Assembly (NCBI GenBank): GCA_017547125.1
Contig: JAFYQL010000152.1
Location: forward strand, 1 to 6,436
Direction: 5' to 3'
Origin: Bacillota bacterium
GTDB taxonomy: Bacteria; Bacillota; Clostridia; Lachnospirales; Anaerotignaceae
DNA: 6,436 bases
Shown one piece after another: positions 1 through 6,233 of the stretch. Both the position numbers and the translations under genes were made by a program. The notes under the pieces are model-generated. The model worked only from the letters and a program-made list of their open reading frames with translations, was not told the DNA's origin and ran no database searches. Within the stretch, counting starts at the first letter, position 1, and every line of letters begins with the position of its first letter.

Positions 1-2225
1 ACAGCTACATCTATATCTACGGCGATACAGATGTTGAAAAGCACATGGAGATGCTTGACAGGGAATATCTCAGCAAGTATGAAAAAACAGAAGTGTGCTC
101 CGATATTAAGGAATTAACAGAGCCTTTCAGCACATACGAATGCGGAAAATACTCTGTGTCTGCAGGGGAAAAGAAAGAAAACGACAGTATTTTTTCTCTT
201 AACTATGTTACAGGCAAATCCACAGACCTTCTTCAGTCAATAAGTATGGATATACTTACTTATATACTTTTTGACACAAATGCATCACCTGTTAAAAAGG
301 CCCTTATCGAAAGCGGTATATGCGAAGAGGCAGAAGGCTGGCACGATAACACAACATATCAGTGCGTGCTTAGTATAATTGCTAAAAACTGCAAAACAGA
401 AGATAAAGATAAATTTGTTGCGGTGGTTAAGGAAAGCCTTGAAAAAGCAGCAGAAGGCCTTGATAAAAAGCTTATTCTTTCTGTGCTTAACTATTGGGAA
501 TTTATGCTCAGAGAGGCTGATTTTGGCTACAGACCAAAGGGACTTGCTTATGGCATGAGCATGATGAAGGGATATCTTCACGGACAGGATGCGGCAGAGT
601 GCCTTAAAACATGGAAGTTTTTCGACATTATGCGTGACGGTATCGACAAAGGCTATTTTGAAAACCTTATTAAGGAAAGAATACTTTCAAACGATTTCCG
701 CAGTTTTGTTATGATTGAAGCTGAAGAGGGTCTTCAGGCGGAAAATGACAAAAAAGATTCAGAAAAACTTAAGGCTATAAAAGAAAGCCTTACAGAAGAA
801 GAACTTGATAATATTATAGAAGAAACAAAGACTCTTAAGGAATATCAGAGTCAGGCTGACAGTGAAGAAATTATAAGCCAGATACCTCTTCTTTCTGCTG
901 ACGAAATAGACAAAGAAAAAGAATATGACAAAGCAGAAGAAATTGACGGCAAACTTTATTTTAAGGCTGATACAAACGGCATAGTATATGCAAAGGCTGT
1001 GTTTAAGGCAGACTGCCTTGAAAAAGAAGAACTTTGCTATGTGGGGCTTATTGAAGAAATAGCCGGAAAGATTGACACTGAAAACTTTGACTATTCATCA
1101 CTTCCTTCAGAAATAAATATGTACACAGGCGGTATTGAGGCAGAATGTATTGCATATTCTCCTGATGAAAAACGCCTTGTGCCTGCCATTGCCATAAACG
1201 GAAAAGCCCTTGAAAGAAATCTTGGAAAGCTTTTCGAACTTCTTGGCGAGGTTGTTATGGGTATGAAGTATGACTGCAAGGACAGTATGCTTAAGATAAT
1301 TAAGGAAACAAAGGGCTACCTTGAAAGAAAATTTGAAGACAGTGGTCATTCCGTTTCTTCTGTCAGAGCACTTGCCTGCTGCAAAAACGGCTCAGCTTTT
1401 ATGGATATGACAAGCGGCATTGCTTTTTACGACTTTATACTTTGGGCAGAAGAAAATATTGATGAAGTGTGTGAAAAAGCAGCCGAGGCAGCTTCAAAGA
1501 TATTTACAAAAGAAAACCTTATTTTCGCGTATTGTTGTGAAGAAAAGGCAGAAAAAGAAGTTTCTTCTATGGCAGATGAGTTTAAAGAAAAACTTGCTTC
1601 AGCACAGTATGAAGAAAAAAATTATAATCTTATAGCAGAAATTAAAAAACAGGGTATAACAAATTCTTCAAAAGTAGTGTATAATTCTATTGCTGCCAAT
1701 TTCAAAAAATTTGGTTTTGAATACAGCGGCAAAATGAAAGTTATAAAAAATATTGTTAACACAGAGTATCTGTGGAATGAAGTGCGTGTAAGAGGCGGAG
1801 CATATGGCTGCGGCTGCAACATACTTCGAAACGGTAGCATTTACACATATTCCTACAGAGACCCTAATGTTAAGGAAACCTATGATGCATACAAAAATAT
1901 AGGCGAATTTCTCAGAAATGCCGTAATAAGCCCGAGGGAAATGACAAAGTATATACTTGGCGCTATAAATGAAATGGATAAGCCAAAGAGCTTCCAGACA
2001 AGGTTTGATGTGGCAGTAAGCGAGCATTTAAACAGCATTACAAAAGAGAAAAAGCAGAAGGAAAGAGAAGAACTTCTTTCAATAAAACCTGAAGATGTGG
2101 CACCTTTTGGCGAAATTTTTGATAAGGCATTTGATGCACAGATAAAAGTTACACTTGGAAACGAAAAGGCTATAAATACATCTGCAGAGTTATTTGATGA
2201 CATCAGGGGAATGAAAAAACGTTGA
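1..2225 (+). CDS. M16C family zinc metallopeptidase (presequence protease / insulinase-like), 5' truncated by window
   Basis: The frame is open from position 3, before the first in-window ATG at 45, so the gene starts upstream; 740 codons are visible and the stop is TGA 2223-2225. The first residues, SYIYIYGDTDVEKHMEMLD, resemble the end of the N-terminal peptidase domain in PreP/Cym1-type proteins (family length about 970-1000 aa). By that comparison roughly 230-250 residues, including the HxxEH zinc site, lie outside the window. In visible numbering, residues about 250-300 form a charged helical stretch ending in IPLLSADEI, typical of the M16C-associated linker between the two halves of the peptidase clamp. 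Near the C-terminus, RGGAYG (597-602) and SYRDP (617-621) match the conserved substrate-binding region of the last M16 domain. Family members degrade unfolded peptides inside a closed chamber. No signal peptide can be judged. It is probably co-transcribed with the next peptidase gene. Family assignment is confident; the physiological substrate is unknown. Confidence 0.9.
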   Translation, partial: SYIYIYGDTDVEKHMEMLDREYLSKYEKTEVCSDIKELTEPFSTYECGKYSVSAGEKKENDSIFSLNYVTGKSTDLLQSISMDILTYILFDTNASPVKKALIESGICEEAEGWHDNTTYQCVLSIIAKNCKTEDKDKFVAVVKESLEKAAEGLDKKLILSVLNYWEFMLREADFGYRPKGLAYGMSMMKGYLHGQDAAECLKTWKFFDIMRDGIDKGYFENLIKERILSNDFRSFVMIEAEEGLQAENDKKDSEKLKAIKESLTEEELDNIIEETKTLKEYQSQADSEEIISQIPLLSADEIDKEKEYDKAEEIDGKLYFKADTNGIVYAKAVFKADCLEKEELCYVGLIEEIAGKIDTENFDYSSLPSEINMYTGGIEAECIAYSPDEKRLVPAIAINGKALERNLGKLFELLGEVVMGMKYDCKDSMLKIIKETKGYLERKFEDSGHSVSSVRALACCKNGSAFMDMTSGIAFYDFILWAEENIDEVCEKAAEAASKIFTKENLIFAYCCEEKAEKEVSSMADEFKEKLASAQYEEKNYNLIAEIKKQGITNSSKVVYNSIAANFKKFGFEYSGKMKVIKNIVNTEYLWNEVRVRGGAYGCGCNILRNGSIYTYSYRDPNVKETYDAYKNIGEFLRNAVISPREMTKYILGAINEMDKPKSFQTRFDVAVSEHLNSITKEKKQKEREELLSIKPEDVAPFGEIFDKAFDAQIKVTLGNEKAINTSAELFDDIRGMKKR

Positions 2226-2228
2226 AGT

Positions 2229-2236
2229 TAAGGTGG
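2229..2236 (+). promoter_or_regulatory. Ribosome binding site that favours a TTG start at 2245
   Basis: TAAGGTGG at 2229-2236 matches the ideal TAAGGAGG at seven of eight bases and sits 8 nt before TTG 2245. The upstream in-frame GTG at 2233 lies inside this element and has no good Shine-Dalgarno sequence of its own. This favours TTG 2245 as the true start of the YgjP-like gene. Confidence 0.7.
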
Positions 2237-2244
2237 AAAAAACT

Positions 2245-2967
2245 TTGAGCAGACAGGAAATAGAATATTTTGGAATACCAATTGAATTTGAACTTACCAG
2301 AAAACAGGTTAAAAACATCAATATACGTATAAATGAAGAAGGTATCATATCTGTTTCTGCGGGTAAAAGTGTGCCTGTGGAAGATATAAGAGCCTTTGTT
2401 GAAAGCCGTGCAGAGTGGATAATAAGAAACCTTGCGGATCTTGAAAGATATAACAGTGCAAAGCCTGACAACGATATATATAACGGCAAAAAACTTTATA
2501 TCCTTGGTAACGTGTATACTGCACGAGTTGAAGAAGCCAAGAAAGACAGGGTTGAAGTTGAAGACGGCATAGTTACGGTTTATACAAAAGACACTGAAGA
2601 CAGTGAACGTATGATAAAAACATACAAAAAGTGGCTTGTTGGTGTGGCAGAGCCTATTTTTCAGCAGCTGCTTGAAAAGGTACATAAACAGCTTGAAGGC
2701 GAAGGAATTCCTATGCCTGAGATGCATATCAGAAATATGAAAACAAGATGGGGAAGCTGCAAGGTTTCAGACAAGGTGGTTACACTTAACCTTCAGCTTA
2801 TTAAAAACGATATCGCCTGCATAGAGCAGGTTGTGCTTCATGAACTTCTTCATTTTGTGCAGCCAAACCATGGCGAAGAGTTTTATGTCCTGCTTGAAAA
2901 GTATATGCCTGACTGGAAGGAAAGAAAACAGCATCTTGAAGAAAAATGTAAAGATGGTATATTTTAA
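2245..2967 (+). CDS. YgjP/SprT-like zinc metallopeptidase (M48-like, DUF45 family)
   Basis: Predicted zinc-dependent peptidase of the YgjP/DUF45 group, related to SprT and WSS1-type proteases. Numbering from the alternative GTG at 2233 (244 aa), the protein has TRWGSC at 171-176, a hallmark of this family, and the zinc motif HELLH at 203-207 with a third histidine ligand at H213 in the NHGEEFY segment. The C-terminal MPDWKER segment is also typical. All predicted catalytic residues are present and the length is normal, so it looks intact. No signal peptide or membrane segment is seen, so it is probably cytoplasmic. From TTG 2245 the product is 240 aa and begins SRQEIEYFG after the initiator residue. 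It follows the M16C gene by 19 nt (7 nt if GTG is used), consistent with one transcript, and is followed by a terminator. The substrate of bacterial YgjP proteins is not firmly established, so only the enzyme class is claimed. Confidence 0.92.
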   Translation: MSRQEIEYFGIPIEFELTRKQVKNINIRINEEGIISVSAGKSVPVEDIRAFVESRAEWIIRNLADLERYNSAKPDNDIYNGKKLYILGNVYTARVEEAKKDRVEVEDGIVTVYTKDTEDSERMIKTYKKWLVGVAEPIFQQLLEKVHKQLEGEGIPMPEMHIRNMKTRWGSCKVSDKVVTLNLQLIKNDIACIEQVVLHELLHFVQPNHGEEFYVLLEKYMPDWKERKQHLEEKCKDGIF

Positions 2968-2994
2968 AAAGAATTAATTAAACAGAGAAAATAT

Positions 2995-3029
2995 AAAAAA
3001 CAGCCTTGAAAAACAGGGGCTGTTTTTTT
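2995..3029 (+). terminator. Intrinsic terminator after the two peptidase genes
   Basis: The left arm at 2995-3005 (A-tract plus CAGCC) pairs with the right arm at 3018-3028 (GGCTG plus T-tract), leaving a 12-nt loop and a run of seven T at 3023-3029. The flanking A and T runs could let it act in both directions, but no converging gene is present. It lies about 28 nt after the YgjP-like stop codon. Confidence 0.88.
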
Positions 3030-3037
3030 AATTCCTT

Positions 3038-3107
3038 TTTTATTTCGACAAAAAAATGAGATGAAATGGTGTATTATAGCCTTGTGGTCTTTGATATCGA
3101 AATAAAA
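3038..3107. repeat. 11-bp perfect inverted repeat with 48-nt spacer, containing Spo0A-box-like cores
   Basis: TTTTATTTCGA at 3038-3048 is the exact reverse complement of TCGAAATAAAA at 3097-3107. The left arm continues into TTTCGACAAA (3043-3052), whose reverse complement TTTGTCGAAA contains the Spo0A core TGTCGAA. The right arm carries TATCGAA (3095-3101), one mismatch from that core. The two half-sites lie in the region controlling the LysM-rho operon, so operator function is plausible but unproven. Its AT-rich nature means part of the match could be chance. Confidence 0.4.
3043..3077 (+). promoter_or_regulatory. Candidate Spo0A-dependent promoter (0A box over -35, 21-bp spacer)
   Basis: A perfect 0A-box core on the minus strand (TGTCGAA; plus strand TTCGACA, 3044-3050) overlaps a -35-like hexamer TCGACA at 3045-3050. 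A -10-like TATTAT follows at 3072-3077, with 21 bp between the hexamers. A spacer this long is too wide for ordinary sigma-A recognition, but it resembles the known Spo0A-activated sigma-A promoters of Bacillus subtilis (spoIIG, spoIIE), which have spacers of about 21-22 bp with 0A boxes overlapping the -35 region. Transcription would run towards the LysM gene. Whether this organism encodes Spo0A cannot be seen here. Confidence 0.35.
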
Positions 3108-3140
3108 GGCATAAAAAGATGTATTATTTTTAGATAATAT

Positions 3141-3169
3141 TTGACACTTGCCTGCTGTAATTATAAAAT
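3141..3169 (+). promoter_or_regulatory. Sigma-A promoter for the LysM-rho operon
   Basis: A perfect -35 TTGACA (3141-3146), a 17-bp spacer and -10 TAAAAT (3164-3169, five of six consensus bases) form the best promoter in this region. An A/T-rich stretch at 3122-3140 could act as an UP element. The start point would be near 3176, giving a leader of about 70 nt to ATG 3248. The leader contains a small GCCTT/AAGGC hairpin (3194-3208). No other clear promoter precedes rho, so this one probably also drives rho. Confidence 0.8.
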
Positions 3170-3247
3170 GATAAGATAGATATAGTGTGTAATGCCTTGT
3201 AAAAAGGCTGATATATTGAATTGTTATTTACATTGCGGGAGGCAGTT

Positions 3248-4516
3248 ATGGATAATTTTGATATGAACAGACCAAACAGTGAGTTGCCAAAAGAGCTTAC
3301 TGAAATACTTATGAAAAACCATCCTTTCAAAGGAGAAACCGAAGAAAGACCATCAAGAAAAAGAGTGAGCGAAGAACGTGCCGAAAGAAGAATGGCTGAA
3401 AGACAGGCAAGAGAAGAAAGAGCAGAAAAGACATCATCTTCTTCAAACCCTATGCTTGAGGCTATCAGAAACAGAGCATTAAGAGAAAACTCAGCATCAA
3501 AAGAAAATTCTTTATACAGTGAAATGCCTGATGAAGAAACAAAGATGATTGATGTTGAACAGATTAAAAAAGCAAGAGAAGAAATGATTGCTGAAGAAGA
3601 AACTCAGGAAACTTACAGACCAGACTATATCGAAGAGGTTAAGGCTGAAAAGAAAACAGAAATTCCTACTATCGAAGATGAAGTTAAGCCTGAAAGAAAG
3701 AAATCACCACATTTCAACAACATCACATTTGATGACTATGAAGATGATCAGGTTCAGGTGGTAAGACATAAATCAAGAAACAAAATCAACACAGTTCCTC
3801 GCCCTGCTGAAAAAGGCGAAAAACTTGCATCAGATAGCATGTTCTTCAACTATGCAGTACAGGAAGGTTTTGAAGATATAGTTGAAAAAGCTGAATTTAC
3901 TGAAAGACCAAAACAGCCTAAGGCTGAAGTGAAAAAGAGTGTTGAATACACAGAAGTTAAGAACTATAAAACAGAAGACCGTGGTGAAGCACTTGACGGT
4001 TTCTTCAGAGACAATGCTTTTGACAGATATGATGAAGATGATGAAAAGTCAGGCTTTATCAAATATGCAGCCATCGCAGGTGTTTTACTTATTGCACTTT
4101 TCATTTTCTTTGCAGTAAGAAGCTTTTCTCTTTCAGCAAAACTTTCAGATGCAAACGAACAGATTGCAGTTTATGAAGAACTTCAGAAAGAAAACGAAGA
4201 ACTTAAAATGAGCACTCTTGCTCTTACAGAAGAAATTGAAAAAATGAAATTAGAACAGGCTGAAGCAGAAAAAGCTGCAGCTGAAGAAGAAGTGGTTGAA
4301 GAAGAACCTGCACAGACAAGCACAGGCTCAACTACAACTACAACTTCAACTCCAAGTGCATCAACAAATACATATACAGTAGTTGCCGGCGACACATTTG
4401 GCGCAATCAGTACAAAGGTATATGGCAACTTCTCAGGATACAAAAAGATTATGGAAGCAAACGGCATCACAAATGAAGGCAGCCTTCAGATTGGCCAGAA
4501 ACTTATTATTCCATAA
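3248..4516 (+). CDS. Single-pass membrane protein with C-terminal LysM domain, function unknown
   Basis: The 422-aa product starts at ATG 3248, preceded by GGGAGG at 3237-3242; an in-frame TTG at 3221 lacks a ribosome binding site and would add nine residues. Residues 1 to about 268 are highly charged (Glu/Lys/Arg) and low in hydrophobic content, probably mostly disordered, and I recognise no domain there. Residues about 273-290 form one transmembrane helix. Residues about 294-350 are heptad-like, Glu-rich and probably coiled coil. Residues 357-373 are a Thr/Ser-only linker with one Gly and one Pro. Residues 374-422 are a LysM domain: YTVVAGDTFGAISTKVYGN through LQIGQKLIIP. LysM domains bind N-acetylglucosamine-containing glycans such as peptidoglycan, so a topology with the N-terminus in the cytoplasm and LysM outside is expected. 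No enzyme domain is visible, so a structural or signalling link between cytoplasm and cell wall is an inference. The 24-nt gap to rho indicates co-transcription. Confidence 0.9.
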   Translation: MDNFDMNRPNSELPKELTEILMKNHPFKGETEERPSRKRVSEERAERRMAERQAREERAEKTSSSSNPMLEAIRNRALRENSASKENSLYSEMPDEETKMIDVEQIKKAREEMIAEEETQETYRPDYIEEVKAEKKTEIPTIEDEVKPERKKSPHFNNITFDDYEDDQVQVVRHKSRNKINTVPRPAEKGEKLASDSMFFNYAVQEGFEDIVEKAEFTERPKQPKAEVKKSVEYTEVKNYKTEDRGEALDGFFRDNAFDRYDEDDEKSGFIKYAAIAGVLLIALFIFFAVRSFSLSAKLSDANEQIAVYEELQKENEELKMSTLALTEEIEKMKLEQAEAEKAAAEEEVVEEEPAQTSTGSTTTTTSTPSASTNTYTVVAGDTFGAISTKVYGNFSGYKKIMEANGITNEGSLQIGQKLIIP

Positions 4517-4530
4517 TCCCTGAAGGGAGA
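4517..4530 (+). promoter_or_regulatory. Ribosome binding site of rho, embedded in a short palindrome
   Basis: TCCCTGAAGGGA at 4517-4528 is a perfect 12-bp palindrome beginning directly after the LysM stop codon. Its right half is part of the Shine-Dalgarno sequence AAGGGAGA (4523-4530), which lies 10 nt before ATG 4541. As RNA it could form only about four base pairs around a UGAA loop, so any masking of the site would be weak. Confidence 0.55.
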
Positions 4531-4540
4531 TAAAAGCAGT

Positions 4541-5866
4541 ATGGGTTTTACAGCTGAAGAACTTAAAAATATGACTATTGTGCAGCTGAAACAGACTGCA
4601 AAGGAAATGAACATCAAAAACGTTTCTGCAATGAAAAAGGCTGAGCTTATTGAGGCAATTACTGCTGAAGAAAAGACAGAAGAGATTGCGGAAGCGGTTG
4701 AAGAAATAAAAGAAGAAGCAGAAGAAAAAGAATATCCTTACGAACAGAGAATTGAAGAGGGTATACTTGAAGTTATGCCGGATGGATATGGTTTTCTTCG
4801 TGCGGAAAATTTCCTTCCGGGCACAAAAGACATCTATATTGCGCCTGCACAGATAAGACGTTTTAATCTTAAAACAGGCGACAGCGTACGCGGTATAGTG
4901 CGTGACAGTCGTGAAGGTGAAAGATTTGATGCTCTTATATATGTAAAGACAGTTAACGGCGACACAGTTGACAAGGCAATAAGACGTCCTAATTTTGAAG
5001 ACCTTACACCTATTTACCCAACTGAAAGACTTAACCTTGAAACAGAGCAGAAGGAAGTTTCCGGCAGAATTATTGACCTTATTTCTCCTATAGGGAAAGG
5101 TCAGAGAGGTATGATTGTTGCACCGCCAAAGGTTGGTAAAACAATACTTCTTACAAAGATGGCAAACGCCATAGTTAAAAATCACCCTGATGTAAACCTT
5201 ATTATGCTTCTTATTGATGAAAGACCTGAAGAAGTGACTGACATTCAGCGCTCAATAGAAGGAGAAAAGGTTGAAATAGTTTACTCGACATTTGACGAGC
5301 AGCCAGAGCATCATAAAAGGGTTGCTGAAATGGTGCTTGAAAGAGCAAAAAGACTTGTTGAACAGGGCAAAGACCTTGTTATACTTCTGGATAGTATCAC
5401 ACGTCTTGCAAGGGCCTATAACCTTACAACAACACCAAGCGGAAGAACACTTTCAGGCGGTCTTGATCCGGCGGCACTTTTTATGCCTAAGAAGTTCTTT
5501 GGTGCGGCAAGAAATATTGAAAACGGCGGAAGCCTTACAATACTTGCAACAGCGCTTGTGGAAACAGGAAGCAAGATGGATGATGTTGTTTTTGAAGAAT
5601 TTAAGGGTACAGGCAATATGGAGCTTGTTCTTGACAGAAAGCTTTCTGAAAAAAGAATTTTCCCAGCTATCGACATAAATAAGTCTGGCACAAGAAGAGA
5701 TGATAAGCTTCTTTCAAAGGAAGAACTTGATGCAGTTTACATTTTGAGAAAACTTACTGCACCTCTTCAGTCAGCAGAAGCAACAGAAAATCTTATCGAT
5801 CTTATAAGCAAAACAAAAGATAATGCGGAGTTTGTAAAAACTGTACCATTATTGGAAAATAAGTAA
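4541..5866 (+). CDS. rho: Transcription termination factor Rho
   Basis: Hexameric RNA-dependent ATPase/helicase that ends transcription. The 441-aa product has the full family layout. Residues 1-45 are the Rho N-terminal helical domain. Residues about 44-66 are a strongly acidic Glu/Ala/Lys insert. Residues about 69-130 are the cold-shock-type RNA-binding domain with DGYGFLR (81-87), DIYIAPAQIRRFNLKTGD and GERFDAL. The ATPase core has Walker A APPKVGKT (194-201), the catalytic Glu in LLIDERPEEV (E227, matching E. coli E211), Walker B LVILLDS (279-285), SGGLDPAALFMPKKFFGAARN and FKGTGNMEL (354-362). No key motif is missing. It is a little longer than E. coli Rho (419 aa), partly through the acidic insert. 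The ATG 4541 start is supported by AAGGGAGA upstream. I see no own promoter or terminator in the 24 nt between it and the LysM gene, so it is likely transcribed from 3141-3169. In Gram-positive bacteria Rho mainly limits antisense and pervasive transcription. Confidence 0.98.
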   Translation: MGFTAEELKNMTIVQLKQTAKEMNIKNVSAMKKAELIEAITAEEKTEEIAEAVEEIKEEAEEKEYPYEQRIEEGILEVMPDGYGFLRAENFLPGTKDIYIAPAQIRRFNLKTGDSVRGIVRDSREGERFDALIYVKTVNGDTVDKAIRRPNFEDLTPIYPTERLNLETEQKEVSGRIIDLISPIGKGQRGMIVAPPKVGKTILLTKMANAIVKNHPDVNLIMLLIDERPEEVTDIQRSIEGEKVEIVYSTFDEQPEHHKRVAEMVLERAKRLVEQGKDLVILLDSITRLARAYNLTTTPSGRTLSGGLDPAALFMPKKFFGAARNIENGGSLTILATALVETGSKMDDVVFEEFKGTGNMELVLDRKLSEKRIFPAIDINKSGTRRDDKLLSKEELDAVYILRKLTAPLQSAEATENLIDLISKTKDNAEFVKTVPLLENK

Positions 5867-5875
5867 ATAAAATTA

Positions 5876-5904
5876 TTGCAAAAGTAAAAAACGTGTGATA
5901 TAAT
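5876..5904 (+). promoter_or_regulatory. Strong extended -10 sigma-A promoter for rpmE
   Basis: TTGCAA (-35, 5876-5881), a 17-bp spacer and a perfect TATAAT (-10, 5899-5904) preceded by TGA (5896-5898), which supplies the extended -10 TGn. The start would be near 5911, giving a leader of about 57 nt. The leader contains a weak TATTG/CAATA inverted repeat (5934-5948). This is the strongest promoter in the window, fitting the high demand for a ribosomal protein. I see no rho terminator before it, so rho transcripts probably also read into rpmE. Confidence 0.88.
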
Positions 5905-5953
5905 ACCCGTGTTGTCTATAAATAACATAGGATTATTGATCAACAATATATTT

Positions 5954-5961
5954 GTGAGGTG
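5954..5961 (+). promoter_or_regulatory. Ribosome binding site of rpmE
   Basis: GTGAGGTG ends 6 nt before ATG 5968. An in-frame GTG at 5959 would add three residues but overlaps this site, so ATG 5968 is chosen. It gives MKEGIHP, the usual L31 N-terminus. Confidence 0.85.
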
Positions 5962-5967
5962 AAAAAA

Positions 5968-6171
5968 ATGAAAGAAGGAATCCATCCAGTATATCACCAG
6001 TGCCCTGTTAAATGCAACTGTGGTAACGAATTCGTAACTGGTTCAACAAAAGAAGAAATCAGAGTTGAAGTTTGCTCAAAATGCCATCCATTCTATACAG
6101 GCAGCCAGAAAATTCTTATCGAAGCTGGCGGTCGTGTTGAAAAATTCAACAAGAAATACGGCAGAAAATAA
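5968..6171 (+). CDS. rpmE: 50S ribosomal protein L31 (zinc-binding, C+ form)
   Basis: The 67-aa product has L31 features throughout: the IHPVYH start, C16 and C18 in the NCGNEF region, C36 and C39 in VCSKCHPFYTG, and the GGRVEKFNKKYG end. These four cysteines correspond to the zinc ligands of the C+ type of L31, as opposed to the zinc-independent paralogue (RpmE2/YtiA type). An extra C12 is also present. L31 sits on the central protuberance of the large subunit and bridges it to the small subunit head. The gene follows rho by about 100 nt but has its own promoter and a terminator directly after it. The rho-rpmE pairing is common in Firmicutes. I see no obvious Zur-type palindrome before it. 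Confidence 0.98.
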   Translation: MKEGIHPVYHQCPVKCNCGNEFVTGSTKEEIRVEVCSKCHPFYTGSQKILIEAGGRVEKFNKKYGRK

Positions 6172-6181
6172 TTTTGAAATT

Positions 6182-6213
6182 AAGGGTTCGGATGTCAATC
6201 CGAGCCTTTTTTT
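6182..6213 (+). terminator. Strong intrinsic terminator after rpmE
   Basis: Left arm 6182-6193 and right arm 6198-6209 form a stem of up to 12 pairs, including two G-T wobbles, with a GTCA tetraloop (6194-6197). A run of seven T follows at 6207-6213. The core GGTTCGGAT pairs with ATCCGAGCC. It begins 11 nt after the rpmE stop and ends 20 nt before the next start codon, so it may act as a partial attenuator for the downstream gene. Confidence 0.93.
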
Positions 6214-6221
6214 CATAATAA

Positions 6222-6229
6222 GGCGGTGA
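6222..6229 (+). promoter_or_regulatory. Ribosome binding site of the DUF1385 gene
   Basis: The stretch AAGGCGGTGA (6220-6229) differs from the anti-Shine-Dalgarno complement AAGGAGGTGA at one base and ends 4 nt before ATG 6234. Translation initiation should be efficient if the mRNA is made. Confidence 0.8.
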
Positions 6230-6233
6230 CAAT

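Noticed and set aside
1668..2027. 119-codon minus-strand open frame opposite the M16C gene
   Set aside because: Shadow of the conserved RGGAYG/SYRDP region on the plus strand; no supporting motif.
2203..2727. 174-codon minus-strand open frame opposite the YgjP-like gene
   Set aside because: Antisense shadow of a clear metallopeptidase gene with low-complexity Phe/Tyr-rich content.
3194..3208. GCCTT-GTAAA-AAGGC hairpin in the LysM leader as a riboswitch or terminator
   Set aside because: Only five base pairs, no following T-tract and no known aptamer pattern; the leader is too short for common riboswitches. GCCTTGT also occurs at 3079-3085, but this seems incidental.
3221..3247. TTG start nine codons upstream of the LysM gene ATG
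   Set aside because: It has no Shine-Dalgarno sequence and would place the good GGGAGG inside the coding region; ATG 3248 is better.
3248..4050. Possible internal tandem repeats in the Glu/Lys-rich N-terminal region of the LysM protein
   Set aside because: The composition is biased, but I see no regular repeating unit at the DNA or protein level.
4433..5185. 250-codon open frame on the minus strand opposite the LysM end and rho
   Set aside because: It lies antisense to highly conserved rho coding sequence, its product is rich in Phe, Cys and Asn as expected for the complement of Glu/Lys-rich codons, and it matches no family I recognise.
5292..5678. 128-codon plus-strand open frame inside rho
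   Set aside because: It overlaps the rho ATPase core in another frame; the rho frame carries all the conserved motifs.
5934..5948. TATTG/CAATA inverted repeat in the rpmE leader as an L31 autoregulatory site or Zur box
   Set aside because: The stem is short and AT-rich, it does not match the Zur consensus, and the gene encodes the zinc-binding form rather than the zinc-independent form usually controlled by Zur.
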